Shown one piece after another: positions 43,808 through 55,500 of a stretch of DNA of 64,000 nucleotides. The notes under the pieces are model-generated. The model worked only from the letters and a program-made list of their open reading frames with translations, did no database searches and was not told the DNA's origin. Made by a program: the position numbers and the translations under genes. Positions within the stretch are counted from its first letter, which is position 1; every line of letters begins with the position of its first letter. The stretch is taken from contig QYRS01000002.1 in NCBI GenBank assembly GCA_006503535.1, positions 1,860,001 through 1,924,000 on the forward strand, given 5' to 3'. Source of the stretch: Arthrinium phaeospermum. Its lineage: Eukaryota > Ascomycota > Sordariomycetes > Amphisphaeriales > Apiosporaceae.

Positions 43808-45309
43808 ATGAACATGAGCATGCAAATGAACCCCGAGGCCTCGGACACGTGAGTCTGCGCCGCTCGTTCGCGGGCACCTACCTACATCTGATCCTTCTCG
43901 AATGACTAAGACCAACAACGTCGATCTGCAACTACAGCTTCAACGAGGAAGGCATCCAAAGCCAATATCACGATGTGCGCAAAGTGGGCCACCGCAAGCC
44001 GCGCGATGCTCGCCAGGTGCTAGCTAAGCGCGGCTTTATCGGACCTCCCAGAAATCCCGTCGCAGTCGGAAAGAGCATCATCCGCACCGGCCCCATCAAA
44101 GTGCTACCGCTCGCAAAGCGACTATCGGCATCCCCCTCGTCATCATCGTCGAGCAATGAAGAAGATGACCTCGTAGCCGAAGCGTCTGCCGCTGCTGCTA
44201 CACGCTTATCAAATATGCAGTCAGCGGCGGCAAGGTTGGTTCACCGCGCCAACTCACCACCGCAGGTGCCACTCCCCGTGCGGACGCCGGACGTGCTACG
44301 CTTACCCGAGGAATGTGCGCGATGCATCCTGGACTGGACAAGTGAACGGTTCGAAACCCGAGCCTGGAATGCCTCCAATGACTGGGGAATGGAGCTAGGA
44401 CCCAAGTTGGGGCTCTGGACCAATCAAGCTGGCGTCGCCAGGGAGGTGGTTCTGCGGGGCGATACCGAGGCCGGCTTTCGGATGGTGCAAATATGTTTTC
44501 AGCAGTACCAGTCCATCATCCAGACGGAACAGCCCCCGGAAATGCTCCTCAAGACGTTGATCGTGGCCTTTTACATGCTGCAAGCCGGGCCCGAGCTCGG
44601 CGCCTCCTTTGTGCGCTACTCAGCCAGTCTGTTCCCCATAATCCTGGGGAAAACGCATCCAATTAGCCGTATATGGCACCATATCAACACCCTCGGCGTC
44701 CTGGCGATCCGACCCTACCTTTGGACGATTCTCCAGGCTTGGTGGGAATCCCTAAAGCAGCGGCTAGGGACGCGCCACAAAGAGCTTGCTGTGCATAAAC
44801 TCGAGCTGATCCGCAGTCTGCATCGGTTCGGCGGAATATCGATGATGTCGGCAAAGAACGGCATCGAGCAGATGGTGGACGACATGGCTGCTGACGTCAA
44901 ATACTGGACGTTGGACTATGTCATGTGGGCGAAGGTCGAATTAGTCACTATTTACGTCGAGGCAGGTCTCGATACCGAAGCCGCCGAGCTGCTCGAGGAC
45001 ATTGGGAGGCGGATCGAGGCCTCGCCGGGGGACTATGACATCTGGACGCAAACCGTGTACTGGTATCTGAGGGCGCAGGCGATGGAGAGTCTGGGACTGG
45101 AAGAAGAAGCGCTGGAGTCGTACCAAGCACGATATGACGCGTGTCTCAAGACGGTTGGTCCGGATGCACGCCATACCGTTCGGGCGCTGGGCGAACTGGA
45201 ACGCTACAATCGCAAGATCGGTCGCATAGAGGTCGCCGACCAACTACGGGTGAGTTTCCACCACGGTTGGAGGATAGTGTGTGACAGCGCGGCAGCAGTC
45301 AATGACTAA
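43808..45309 (+). CDS. Clr5-family-like protein with helical repeat region
   Basis: Exons: 43808-43848 and 43938-45309, giving 470 residues. The first exon is only 14 codons (MNMSMQMNPEASD) and joins to TFNEEGIQSQYHDVRKVGH. A basic N-terminal region, a Ser/acidic linker (ASPSSSSSSNEEDD) and a helical, TPR-like C-terminal half follow. The block GKTHPISRIWHHINTLGVLA resembles SSHPVSRILRFSRSFLEG in the next gene, which does have a Clr5 DNA-binding domain. The two are probably ancient paralogs. A GTGAGT at 45251 could start another intron, so the last 18 residues are uncertain. Role possibly transcriptional, unknown. Confidence 0.7.
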
Positions 45310-46724
45310 GATGGCAACCCAAATGAAACATGGTTTTCCAAAGCCTCTGCTGCGCCGGGCTGGTTCGTGTCCAGATTCGATGGCGATCGACAGAACTCTC
45401 GCTATAAAGGTTTCTGTGTGTAGATATCGAGCGACTATGTAGGTCGTGGGAAGACCAAATCATCTCAGAGGGCGAGCGAACCAAAGTCGGGCCGTAATTG
45501 GACGTGACGAGCCACTCCACGATCTCTCATTGGTACCTTGTCTACCACCTGTGGGAGTCGATCACCCGCCCGCAACCATGTTCTGCGGGGTTGGGCCAAG
45601 AAGCCGGGTCATGTATGACATGTATTGCTGATACGAAATCTGTCCACTGCCATGGTGATCTACGAACCGGTCAAGCATGTGTGGTCACAAAATCTTTTCG
45701 TTGACAGCCGCCGGGGACGCTTGCTTGCGTCGTGAGCACTTATCGTCGATAGTTTTACCCACTAGCGACCCGCGGGCTTGCATCTGCGTCGTCTGATTGG
45801 CATCGTACGTTGCTGTTGGAGGTCTGGGGCAGCGGGAACCAGCAGCGGTTCGCAGCCCCTTAGTCAGCCCTGAACTGATTGAACAGCGCGAGCTCTTGCT
45901 GCTACTGCTGCCAACTCCGGCTCAAAGGATGGGCATGAGGGCGTATTGGCGTATCGTACACATCATCATGAGTGTGCCTTTGCCGTATATGTAGTAGAGA
46001 TTGGTTTCTACTGGAGGCACTGTTACGCGAAGGATGCATTGAACCCCCCTTTGGGATCTGCATATGGGTTGGCCATTCATTTCCCTTCCGTTGCATTCGC
46101 ACCCCTGCCTCCCCGCCCTGGGTCGCCCAATTGCTGACGTGCGTGCAGGCTCGGTATTTGGTTACGTGCAATGGTGTCTCCGCGGAAGCAAGTTGCGTCC
46201 CAGAGCGTTTAATATATGATCCGCGCGCACAGAGAGCGTGCTGACTGTTGTTTGTTTAAGTCGAGCACCGGTCCCATGGCCATGGGACATCTCACTCCTC
46301 CTCTGTTCTTGTTGGTTAGTGCGGCGTTCATGCAGCAAAGTGCCCAATTCTATTCTTATCGACTTACGCGCCCAAGATAAGCTTGCCAGACAATAGTGCG
46401 CCTATTATTCTCCGTTCTATCCTTCTGGCAATGGATTCGGCCCTCCTTTTCACACGAGATAGCGACCCTGCCAGTTATGGCGACGATGCCAGCAATGCAG
46501 AGCAAGCGTTGCGCGAAAGGTCAGGGAGCTATGGTCCGAACATCTATCACCGTATGCAAAGCCGACCGCAACTTTTGCCGCAGGCATCTTGATCCTTGCA
46601 GACATACGTTCCATGGACAATGGAAAGCTGATCCGATCTGCCTTAGGCTTCGATCTAGTACCGAAAGCTGAGTGTTACAGCCCTCCCGGAGGGATTACCG
46701 CAATAGTTGAGCCTATTCTACCGA
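45310..46724. other. Intergenic, 1.4 kb
   Basis: Only short ORFs. TACCGCAATAGTTG at 46697 shares 14 bases with the MITE-like end at 22.3 kb but has no partner, so it is not called an element. Confidence 0.4.
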
Positions 46725-48596
46725 ATGGACAAGGTAACCCAATATCACACGTGCCTCGATCTTGCGGCACCGTTGACCTGTTTGATTGGTCTCCAATATG
46801 CTAACCGTCAGCACGATTATGCAGCCTCACAGAGCCTCTTGCAGCCGCCTGCAGGCGAGGCCGGGCGATCGACGCCCAAGCGGCCGAGGCGGAACAAGCA
46901 GGCCGAGTGCCCTCGCGCCCATCGCGGCGTGGGCCGCATCAGCCAGTACAGCGAGGATGAATGGGACGCCTACAAGGCGACTCTGTACCAGCTGTACATG
47001 GTCGAAGGGCGGACCCTACAGGAGGTCCAGCAGATGATGAAGGCCGCCTACTTGTTCCCAGCCACGTAAGTACTTGCCAAATAATGGAACCAAACTTGGC
47101 GCGCGCGCCTTTCTACGCCTTGACTACTTGTGCTAATTGATGGCTGGTCTACTGGCAGTACGAAGATGTTCAAGACGCGCTTCAAGCGCTGGGGCTGGTT
47201 CAAGAACATCTCCCGAAAGAACCCCAGTCGGGCCCGGGCCGCCGCCGCTGCTGCTTCTGCCTCTGCATGTGCCGCCAACGCGGATGAGTCCTCCCTAGTG
47301 ACGCGGGGCCATCGCCGCGGGCGGCTGATGACGCACATGAACCCGGCGGTGGCTTCGGCGTCGATGGCCCCACGCTGGCTGAACTTGCCAGATAATCTAG
47401 CCTTCCAGGAGCTGCCGCTGGTGACGTCGCGGGCGTACGTGCGGTCGCAATTCGAGGGCCAGGGCTGGGTGGCCGAGGCGCTGGGCACCAAGCAGGTGCG
47501 CGCCGACCACGACCGCTTCGACTTCACCGAGTCCGAGACCACCATCCTGTGGACCCTGCATCTCATGAAGATTGGCTGCGTCCGCGAGGCCTACGAGACT
47601 ATCCACGCCTTCTGCGAGATGCTCAAGAAGGGCGTGACCACCCTGCATCCCCTGATGCTGTACGAGTTTTGGCTGCTGTGGCGCAAGGCGTACGACATCT
47701 GTGTCATGGGTAAGTGTGGCCACCTGCCCTACTCCATCTGTGCGCTATGAGACCTGTCTCAACTAACCCGGTACACCACTTCGTTATCCACAGTCCACGA
47801 CGACAATTTCGACCTGCTCCGGGCCCTCATCACGTTCCTGTGCGACGCGACGGAGAACAACTTCCGGGGCACGACGGTGTCGTCGCACCCGGTGTCGCGG
47901 ATCCTGCGCTTCAGCCGGTCCTTCCTCGAGGGCGAGTGCAGCGACGCCGTCGTGACGCACGCCCTCAACAGCGGCATGCGGGCCAGCGCGCGCACCCTCG
48001 AGGAGATGCTCGGCCACGACCACCCCACCATCCTGATGACCTGGAACACGCTGGCCTGGTACCAGCGCGGCTCCGCGGCCTCGGGCAAGAACTTCGTCGC
48101 CCAGTACCGCAAGGCGCTGGGGCGGGCCGAGGAGGACCTGGGGCCCGAGTCGGCCGTCGCCATCGGCATCCTCTTCGACTTCCTGTACCACGTCTTCTAC
48201 GTGCTGCAGGAGCGAGCGGAAGAAGAGGAGGACGAGACGTCGGGCTGCTGCGCGCGCTCCATGGCGGAGGACCTGCTGGGCCGGTGCGTCGCGCAGATGG
48301 AGGACGTCGAGGGGCCCGGCGAGCCGCTCGTCATCGTCTTCCGGGCGTACGCGTCGGCGATGCTGATGGTGGGCATCCTGGAGCTCGAGGCGGGCGAGAC
48401 GGCCCTGTTCTGCGCGCGCATCGTCGAGGCGGCGGCGGCGCTGCGGCGGCGCGGCTACGGCGAGATGGCCGAGATGCTGGAGCTGGACTGCAAGGAGCTG
48501 CTGGTGGCGGTCGGGGAGAAGAAGGACCTGCGGGGGCTGCCGCTCAACCTGTCGCGGCCGCGGTGCTCGGATGCGGAGAGGGAGGTTTACGTGTGA
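46725..48596 (+). CDS. Clr5-domain protein
   Basis: Exons: 46725-46733, 46812-47065, 47159-47709 and 47794-48596, giving 538 residues. Joining exons 2 and 3 restores a Clr5 domain with EWDAYKATLYQLYMVEGRTL, then TLQEVQQMMKAAYLFPAT and MFKTRFKRWGWFKNI. Clr5 is a fungal DNA-binding-like domain first described in a fission yeast silencing factor, and filamentous fungi have many copies, mostly uncharacterised. The rest is helical, TPR-like. The tiny first exon is chosen because ATGCTAACCGTCAG is a strong branch and acceptor. That 78-base intron is in frame, so it could be retained. The gene follows a related gene in tandem. Confidence 0.82.
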
Positions 48597-50521
48597 TGAA
48601 GACTACTGTCATTTTCGAGAAGAAAGCAGCGCGTTGGGGCCGTGGGAATGGCTCTTGATTCGTATATATCTACTGAAGCCCAGAGAGAATTGACTATCAT
48701 CTCCCCCATATGGCTGTGGACGCTGTTCATGGTGTCATCTAGCAATCTCGCTACGTTTGCCTTCCTCTTTCCTCCCCGATCATGCCCAGCAGAATCTCAA
48801 CTTTCACATTGCGCGCCACATTGCGCATATCATACCCCCTCCGAAAGACGTATAACGTCACTCTAGTGGTGGCACACTAGCTGCTAACGATAGGGAGATA
48901 TATCGCCTAGAACCCCTCGCAACCGGCACCATACATACGATGCATTATACACGCCAATGCAGTCTGCGCCGGTTGGTGAAAATCATGAACGGGGTCCGTC
49001 TTCCCTGATGAGTTCAGGAGATGCAGTCCTCCGTTGCCCAATGATGCCAGTTGCCAGTCCACGTCTTTGAACGCCGATCTCATCAACCAGGGCCGGGTGG
49101 ATAGGATTCTCCTTGTCCACAGCCAGTATATGCGTCACGGGTCTAACCCCCTTCAGAAATTTGACCGTTAGACACAGACAGTTCATGTCGTCTAAACCGT
49201 CGACTCCTTGTCCCCACCTCCACTCAGCAATAACGAGTGTCGTCCGAGGAGTGGATGTTCCCAAGCGTGGCCTCATCAGGCATGATCTACCAACGCTCCA
49301 TCTCTTGGGGTGCATCGAGTTTCCGGAACGAGTAAGGTCAAATTGCTTGATCTGCGACGGCCGGCAAGTCGTGGTACGGGTCTTTCCGCCATGCCCATGT
49401 GCGTCCCCTATGAGAATATCTTGTCTGTCGGTCAAGTCCGACAGACCGCGAAACTATTATCCCAGTTCAATGGTCACCACCTCAAATGTCACTTCAAATT
49501 GTTGAGTTCCCTGTCGTAATGGGCTGTAGTGGAATAATCGTAGGAGCTGTCAATGGGAAAGGACCAAAGTACAGTTTATTCCGTTCGGAGCAACGAGAAG
49601 AGTCAAACTGCAGTCACGTTCACTCAATAAAAAGTCAAGTCGTAGTACTGTTGATGTTACTGGACGCACACAAGAGCATCACTAGATTGCTTCAGCTTCT
49701 TTCAACCACCTATCTACACAGCATCTGAAGTATCGTATCTCCCCAACCAACGAACTAGCCGTCATCGCCCGGCGGCGGATGGCCCCTGTCCACTTCCCTC
49801 TTCCCCATCGATAATACAGTGGGCCTGCCTATCGCCCCCGATTGCCGCTCCGAAACCGTCAACCACAATCCTACCGAGACGACGGAACCCTCCTGTCCAC
49901 CGCCCAAGCCGCCACTGGATTCATCCCAGCGACACTGTGGAGTGCCCCAAGGGAGAACATGAGGCATTGTCAATGTTCTGGTGTCCTGAGGAACACGAAC
50001 CAGAACCAGGTGCGCCGGGGGTAACCACCCCAAGCCACACAGAGAAAATTAGAATAAAGAGGATCCCCAAACTACCAGCAAGCAGTAGTAAAGCAAGCCT
50101 GGCAAGATGTTTTGGGCATCATTAAACTTCCGCACCGTTCAAAACCAGAAGTTTGACAAGAAAGTACCAGATTGCTCAGCTCTGAGAGGCACAGGAAAAG
50201 ACCGCGTACAATCGGGGTATTCGAACATGTCAACGCTGATCTGCGCAGCGGAAAAAAAACGCAGGGGTGACACCAAAGTATCCGCAGTCAAAAGCAAGTG
50301 AAATACGCAAAAAACAACAATGAACGTGTCGCAAGCGAGTGTCGAGAAAAAGTTTTTGTTTTTCAAGGAAATGGGGGTTGAGATTCGTCAGGAAGTCGTG
50401 AAGGGCCAATTGAAGACCGGAAGCGCAAGACGCTCAAGTCTAGCGGACCCAAAGGAAGTAATTCGATACCATTGTAGAATACGCCGAATGAAGTCTATAA
50501 GCCGTCTGTGTCTCTTACACG
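48597..50521. other. Intergenic, 1.9 kb
   Basis: The longest ORF is 150 codons on the minus strand (48983-49435) and includes GVRPVTHILAVDKENPIHPA. It has no family I recognise and no clear promoter, so it is not annotated as a gene. The last 150 bases are probably the 3' untranslated region of the SH3 gene. Confidence 0.4.
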
Positions 50522-52507
50522 CTAGTATGCCTGGCCGGGCACCGGTTTCCTGCCAATAGGTCTCGGCGGTTGCTGCTGTTGCTGCTGAAGAGGGCTAGGG
50601 CCCGGCGGAGTCATGCGCCGTGAGCTTTGGCCGCTTTCACTGTTGTTTCGCTGCCGAGGCCCAGGAGACTGTCCTCGTGCGCCAGCCGGGCTCATAGGAC
50701 GGCCTCCAGGAGAGGCAGGTCTACCGTTCATGGGACCGCCGGGAGACTGAGGCCCACGCATCGCTGGAGATTGAGGGTGTCGCATGGCGGGCGATTGCGG
50801 GCGGCCCGTCATGGCCGGGGACTGAGGACGCATCATGGCGGGCGACTGAGGACGCATCATAGCAGGCGACTGAGGACGGCCACCCTGAGGAGTCATCGGC
50901 CGTTGTCCGCGGGGAGGGCCTCCGGGACCACGGTTCGGGTTGACAGGCGGGCCATTGCGGGCTCCGGGAGGACCACCGGCAGGGCGGGGCTTGACAGGGC
51001 GAGTGGACAAACAGGTACGCGGGACAACACCTTGTTGAGAGCGGTCTAGGCGGATGCAGAGAGCCCAACCGTCATCGTATTCGTGCAGGAGTCTGACAAG
51101 CTGACCGGCTCTGAGCTCCATCTCGTCCTCCAGGGAAGGCTTGAAATCCAGCTGGACACGGTGCACAGTCGAGTGAGGCGGACCTCCCGCAGCGGCAATG
51201 GCGTTTGCACTCTGGGAGGGTCCGGGGGACTGACCTGGAGCAACAGAGGTGAAGCTGAATTCGGTACCAGTGGGGCTTGGTTGGGAAACGAGAGACGGAA
51301 GGGGAAGAGGTGCCTCGTTGGCCCGGGTCAGGTCAAGCGGCTGAGGAACATCCTTGCGGACGGACTGTTTACGGGCAATACCGGCTCCGGCGGCGGCACC
51401 ACCGGCAGCGGCGGCGGCGGCGGCGGCAGCAGCCATACCGTTAGGGGCTTGTCGAGGCGCATCGGTCGTCTGAGCCACTCCAACAACGTGCTCAGGCACG
51501 TCATCGAATGGGTTGTGAGGCTGCTCCATGGTTGCAGTCCGCGGGGCTCCGTCGTAATGCTCTGCGTGGTCGCCAAAGGGGTTCTCTTGGCTGTTGCTCT
51601 GGCTTGTCATCGGGCGTTCCCAGGGGCTTTGGCCAATCTGGCGGTTGGCCTGGGAGTTGGAGGGTGCAGGTCCTAGTGCAAGGGCCATAGCAGCACCCTT
51701 GCTGGAACGTCGCTCACCGAATTCGGGGAGGAATTGGGTGACGGGGCGCAGGCTCAGGCGGGGAGCAGTAGCTGTAGTGCGGGTAGTGTGTGTCGAGTGA
51801 ACCGACGCTTGGCGGTTATGAGCTGCCGCTGCCGCAACTGCCGCGCCGCCCATGGGAGGACGGCTCTTCTCGGCTTCTGCTGCCGCGCGCTCCTTCTCCA
51901 TCTGCTTTCTGCGTCTGCTGAAAAGGAAGAAGACGGCCAGACCAACAATTAGTAGACCGGCAAGGACACCAATGGCGATTCCTGCCTTTGCTGCGGCGCC
52001 ACCGCCCTCGCTGGAAGACTCTGCCGCGGCGGAGGATGAAGACGCCGGAGTGGCGACAGTGTTGGCGGTAGGCTCGAGGGTGTTGCTCGCTTGGTTTCTG
52101 GCCGTGGTAGGGGCGGTCTCGATAGCCAAACCGGTGCGGTCGCTGAAGGCACCATCGGAAGAAGGTACAAGCGATTCTGGCAACACTCCCGCACCCTTGG
52201 TTGACACGCCCTGGGCCTTGGGGTGAGAGAGATCCGAAGTAGGTGCTGGCGCCACTGCGATTGTCTGGCTGCCCTCGCTGCCCGAGTTCATCGTTACGTA
52301 GCCACCAATTTCTCCCGTAAAGGTCGGCTCCATCGTCTTATACACCGTCTTGAAAACCGTCGAAGGGAGGGGCGCTCTGATTTCATGTTGCGCTTGGTCG
52401 GTCGACTTTTTCGTCAAGTCGTTTGCCATGTGCTGGATATCCTTCTTGATAACTTCCCATGTCTCGCCCACCGACCGCCGGTGGAGATGCTGGTGATGGC
52501 TAGGCAT
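50522..52507 (-). CDS. Membrane-anchored SH3-domain protein (Fus1-like architecture)
   Basis: Single exon, 661 residues. A Ser/Thr-rich outer part (1-175) is followed by a single transmembrane helix (KAGIAIGVLAGLLIVGLAVF) with basic stop-transfer FSRRRKQ. A low-complexity cytosolic region with an Ala run follows, then an SH3 domain at about 450-510 containing LEDEMELRAGQLVRLLHEYD, DGWALCIRLD and GVVPRTCLS. The tail is Pro-rich with RPQSPAM repeats and a Gln run. The order outer domain, single helix, SH3 matches yeast Fus1, which acts in cell fusion. Such proteins sit at polarised growth sites. The functional match is inferred from architecture only. Confidence 0.85.
   Translation of the reverse strand: MPSHHQHLHRRSVGETWEVIKKDIQHMANDLTKKSTDQAQHEIRAPLPSTVFKTVYKTMEPTFTGEIGGYVTMNSGSEGSQTIAVAPAPTSDLSHPKAQGVSTKGAGVLPESLVPSSDGAFSDRTGLAIETAPTTARNQASNTLEPTANTVATPASSSSAAAESSSEGGGAAAKAGIAIGVLAGLLIVGLAVFFLFSRRRKQMEKERAAAEAEKSRPPMGGAAVAAAAAHNRQASVHSTHTTRTTATAPRLSLRPVTQFLPEFGERRSSKGAAMALALGPAPSNSQANRQIGQSPWERPMTSQSNSQENPFGDHAEHYDGAPRTATMEQPHNPFDDVPEHVVGVAQTTDAPRQAPNGMAAAAAAAAAAGGAAAGAGIARKQSVRKDVPQPLDLTRANEAPLPLPSLVSQPSPTGTEFSFTSVAPGQSPGPSQSANAIAAAGGPPHSTVHRVQLDFKPSLEDEMELRAGQLVRLLHEYDDGWALCIRLDRSQQGVVPRTCLSTRPVKPRPAGGPPGARNGPPVNPNRGPGGPPRGQRPMTPQGGRPQSPAMMRPQSPAMMRPQSPAMTGRPQSPAMRHPQSPAMRGPQSPGGPMNGRPASPGGRPMSPAGARGQSPGPRQRNNSESGQSSRRMTPPGPSPLQQQQQQPPRPIGRKPVPGQAY
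50745..50885 (-). repeat. In-frame PQSPAM repeats
   Basis: About six copies of a 7-9 residue unit around RPQSPAM in the SH3 protein's tail. Likely SH3 ligands or phosphorylation sites, and prone to length change. Confidence 0.8.
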
Positions 52508-55500
52508 TTTGAATTACTTGCTACTCGGTAATATGTGTATCGGCGATATGTTGCACTGGGGTCGTATTAAGGTTGAATTATGACCCGAGAATTACACAGG
52601 CGCGCACGATGGTTAGTTGTTTTATAGTGCGCGCGCTTCACTGCATCGAGGGGGCGCGTGATATGTGTCGGTAGCCGTGTGTGTCGTACGGGTCCTCCTT
52701 GTGAGTAAGTCGATTGCGAGTTGTTGACCGTCGCAATCAAACTTGGTCAATGAATGTAATGCGCTCAAGAGCGTCGTCGTGAATATGGCACGTCAAGTAG
52801 CGGGACAAGCTGCTATTCAGTTCGGATCCGGGTGTCGAGGTGAAACGAGCGGATATTACGCGCTTGAGGAGTCTGGGTTAAGCAGTGAATTGAATCGTGC
52901 TGACCAGCAAGGCGTTTGTGTTTGGTGAAATTAAGGAATGAGTTCGAAACCTCGGAGGTGGACGACGTCGTTTGTTTTGATAGGCGTGTTGTGGTGTTGA
53001 GTCGCGAGGAGGGGGAGGGAAAGAATGGAACGAGAATTGGTCGTGATAGTGAGGTCACACACCGAAGTTCTCTGGGTAGGGAGGAGAGGCCGTAGGGTCG
53101 CAACGACTTGACGGAGTAAGGGAAAAGAAGGAAAAAGGCGGGAGAGGGGACGGGAAAAGAGAAGTGGTCGTTCGTTTTCCTGGAGAGAGCGTGTGTGTAT
53201 GCCCAGGCCTGTCTGCCCGAGTGCATACGATATGGGGCCCCGGTACAACTACCTGGACCTACTGAGCCTACTGGACCTACTGGACCTCCCACCTGCAGCT
53301 AATGAGGGTACAAGGCCCAGGAACCGACAGGGTGCAGGGATCGGCCGCGCTCAGTTACCAACAGACGCTAGCCAATAGCAGTATGGCGGAGGTCTGTGTG
53401 CGGAGCCACCATCTGGCAGGATCGGCTCTGAGTGGCTCAAGCTGGAGGGGAACATTCGAAGATCACGAACATCTCCATACAATTTTGGCTGACCTGCATC
53501 CTTGGACAATTTCGGGCCATCAGCGTGGTATTGGTTATGCTGCCCTCTGCCATCCAGAGCGAGAGGCATTTTGTCCAATTTGGGTCCTGTCATGCTCCTG
53601 CTTATGCTAAATAGGATCTGTGAGAACTGTCAAGAGGCAGAATCAATCGATGCAAAACATTTTTTAAGCAAGCTCTTAGCCAGGTAGGTAGGGTTAATGA
53701 AAATGGCGTACAATTTGCGGAACATGTCTGCCATTTGTTGTTTACTTTTTCTGGAGGGCCCGTCGCTGTCAGGGAAGCCATTAGGTACGCAATCACATAC
53801 CTAATACTCCGTACACACATCACAATATTCAAAGCAGGCGCTGGCGCATTCAATCAATTGACTGGGGGGCACATGACCACGTGCACCCGATTGATTTATT
53901 TCCCCGAGGGCCAAGCTCACAAAGTCTTCGGCAGAGCAGCTGTCAATTTGAAGACAACACACACACAAGACACGCAGCACGCGAGCGAGACACATCAAAA
54001 GGCAACACAGAGGATGACATAAAAGTCTCTGTGTCAATGTCCTCGGACCCTCCAACTCCTGCCGCAAACCTTCGAGATTGTGCAAACAAGCTAGGCGAAC
54101 GGTGAGGAAGGCGAACAGAAGACCCAAACAGGGCCGCTGCTTCGTAGCGCCCGACCAATCCCTCCCTCTCCCTTGGCCAAACCCTGGACTGCAGGCTGCC
54201 CAGCGCTGGCTCCGACTGAAAATGCGCTAGCCAGGAACGAAGGACGCCACTATTCAGGAACACGAGCCCTTTGATTGGCCGACCGTGCAGCGCTGCAGCA
54301 GCTTAGCCGAAATGAGTCTCGTCATGCCATCCCATCACAGATACTAAAATAGTTGGCTAATTTTGGTAAGGGTTCGAGGTACCCCTAGACTGCCCCTGCG
54401 CTTTCACAAGGAGGGGGTGCCCGGTGGCCGACAGGAGCAGAGGAGCAGGCGACCTGGCCATTGACTTCACTGGGCTTCTTCCAGAAGCAGAAGCAGAGGC
54501 AGAGGCACAAGCAACTGGCCGCAAAGAAAAACCTGAAGCTCGAGGCTTGCGACAGATTCGTATTCTGGCGCCCAGTGGTGAAAGCCCAAGCCACCGTCCA
54601 CCTGCAGCGGTGGATCGGTTCAATCAGATGCTGTGTCCAATAACAACATTGATGTTCCAACTGTGCATGTGTTTGTTTGCTCCGATCGAGTTCGTCCCAA
54701 GATTTTAACTAAGTAGGGGTTTTTTTTCTTCTTTTGTTTCGTTTCAACGCGCGAGTCGCGTTTGCATCAGGGCAATCAGACGACCTCGCCCCAGGTTCTC
54801 CTGTTGAAACTTGACAGCTTATCGCCTTGAGCAACAATCGCCATCGAGCTAGCCCAGAACAGCGCCTAAAGCCAGGTCCCTCCCTCCCTTGTCGTCAACC
54901 CTGCAATTGGGTTAAGGCCGATCAGTATTAAAGATGGTCAGGGAGTGCAGCATTTTGTGCTGGTTGGTCCGTAGTTTTCGGTGTGAACACCACGCGCAGT
55001 GCTGACGATGATCATTCGACGGGCAGCAACCAGCACCCAACAGCATTGCGCAATGTATCTTTGGTATTGCGATGACGTTGTGCAATCATCGATCGCATTG
55101 TTAAGAATCTTCTGCAGAGCATTCCCGACCCGTCCCGGGGCACCGGGCTGGCTTATGCATGGTTCCCCCATTTACCTCCTTTCAGAGACGACTGCGTGTT
55201 TCTATTCTAGACATGCCTCATGCTTGCTTGTACGCGGTTTGTTCTACAAATCAACAGAAGCAGACCACCCACCACCTTCGAGCCCGATTCTGCGAAGCCC
55301 GGCAAAAAAGAGATGACGGCCGTTTCGCATTGCGCGTTTGTGGCTGTGCGTCCCGCTCGTGCCGCCCAAGCAAGCGTCCCGCTCCATCATATCTGCGGAT
55401 TGCTGATCCGCGGGTTCCTAATCCACCTGGCCCGCTTCGCCAAGGCATCGTGAGTGCGGCATGTTTACGGAGTAAGCAGCCAGAAAAGCAATACTGTATG

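Noticed and set aside
46690..46715. Second copy of the MITE-like end
   Set aside because: Only 14 bases match, and no inverted partner or flanking similarity is present.
48983..49435. 150-codon minus-strand ORF
   Set aside because: No domain, promoter element or splice context. Kept only as a note in the intergenic entry.
50550..50600. CTG/CAG repeat as an independent microsatellite
   Set aside because: It is the in-frame Gln run of the SH3 protein.
54360..54390. tRNA-like T-arm (GGTTCGAGGTACC)
   Set aside because: No acceptor stem, anticodon arm or A box can be built around it.
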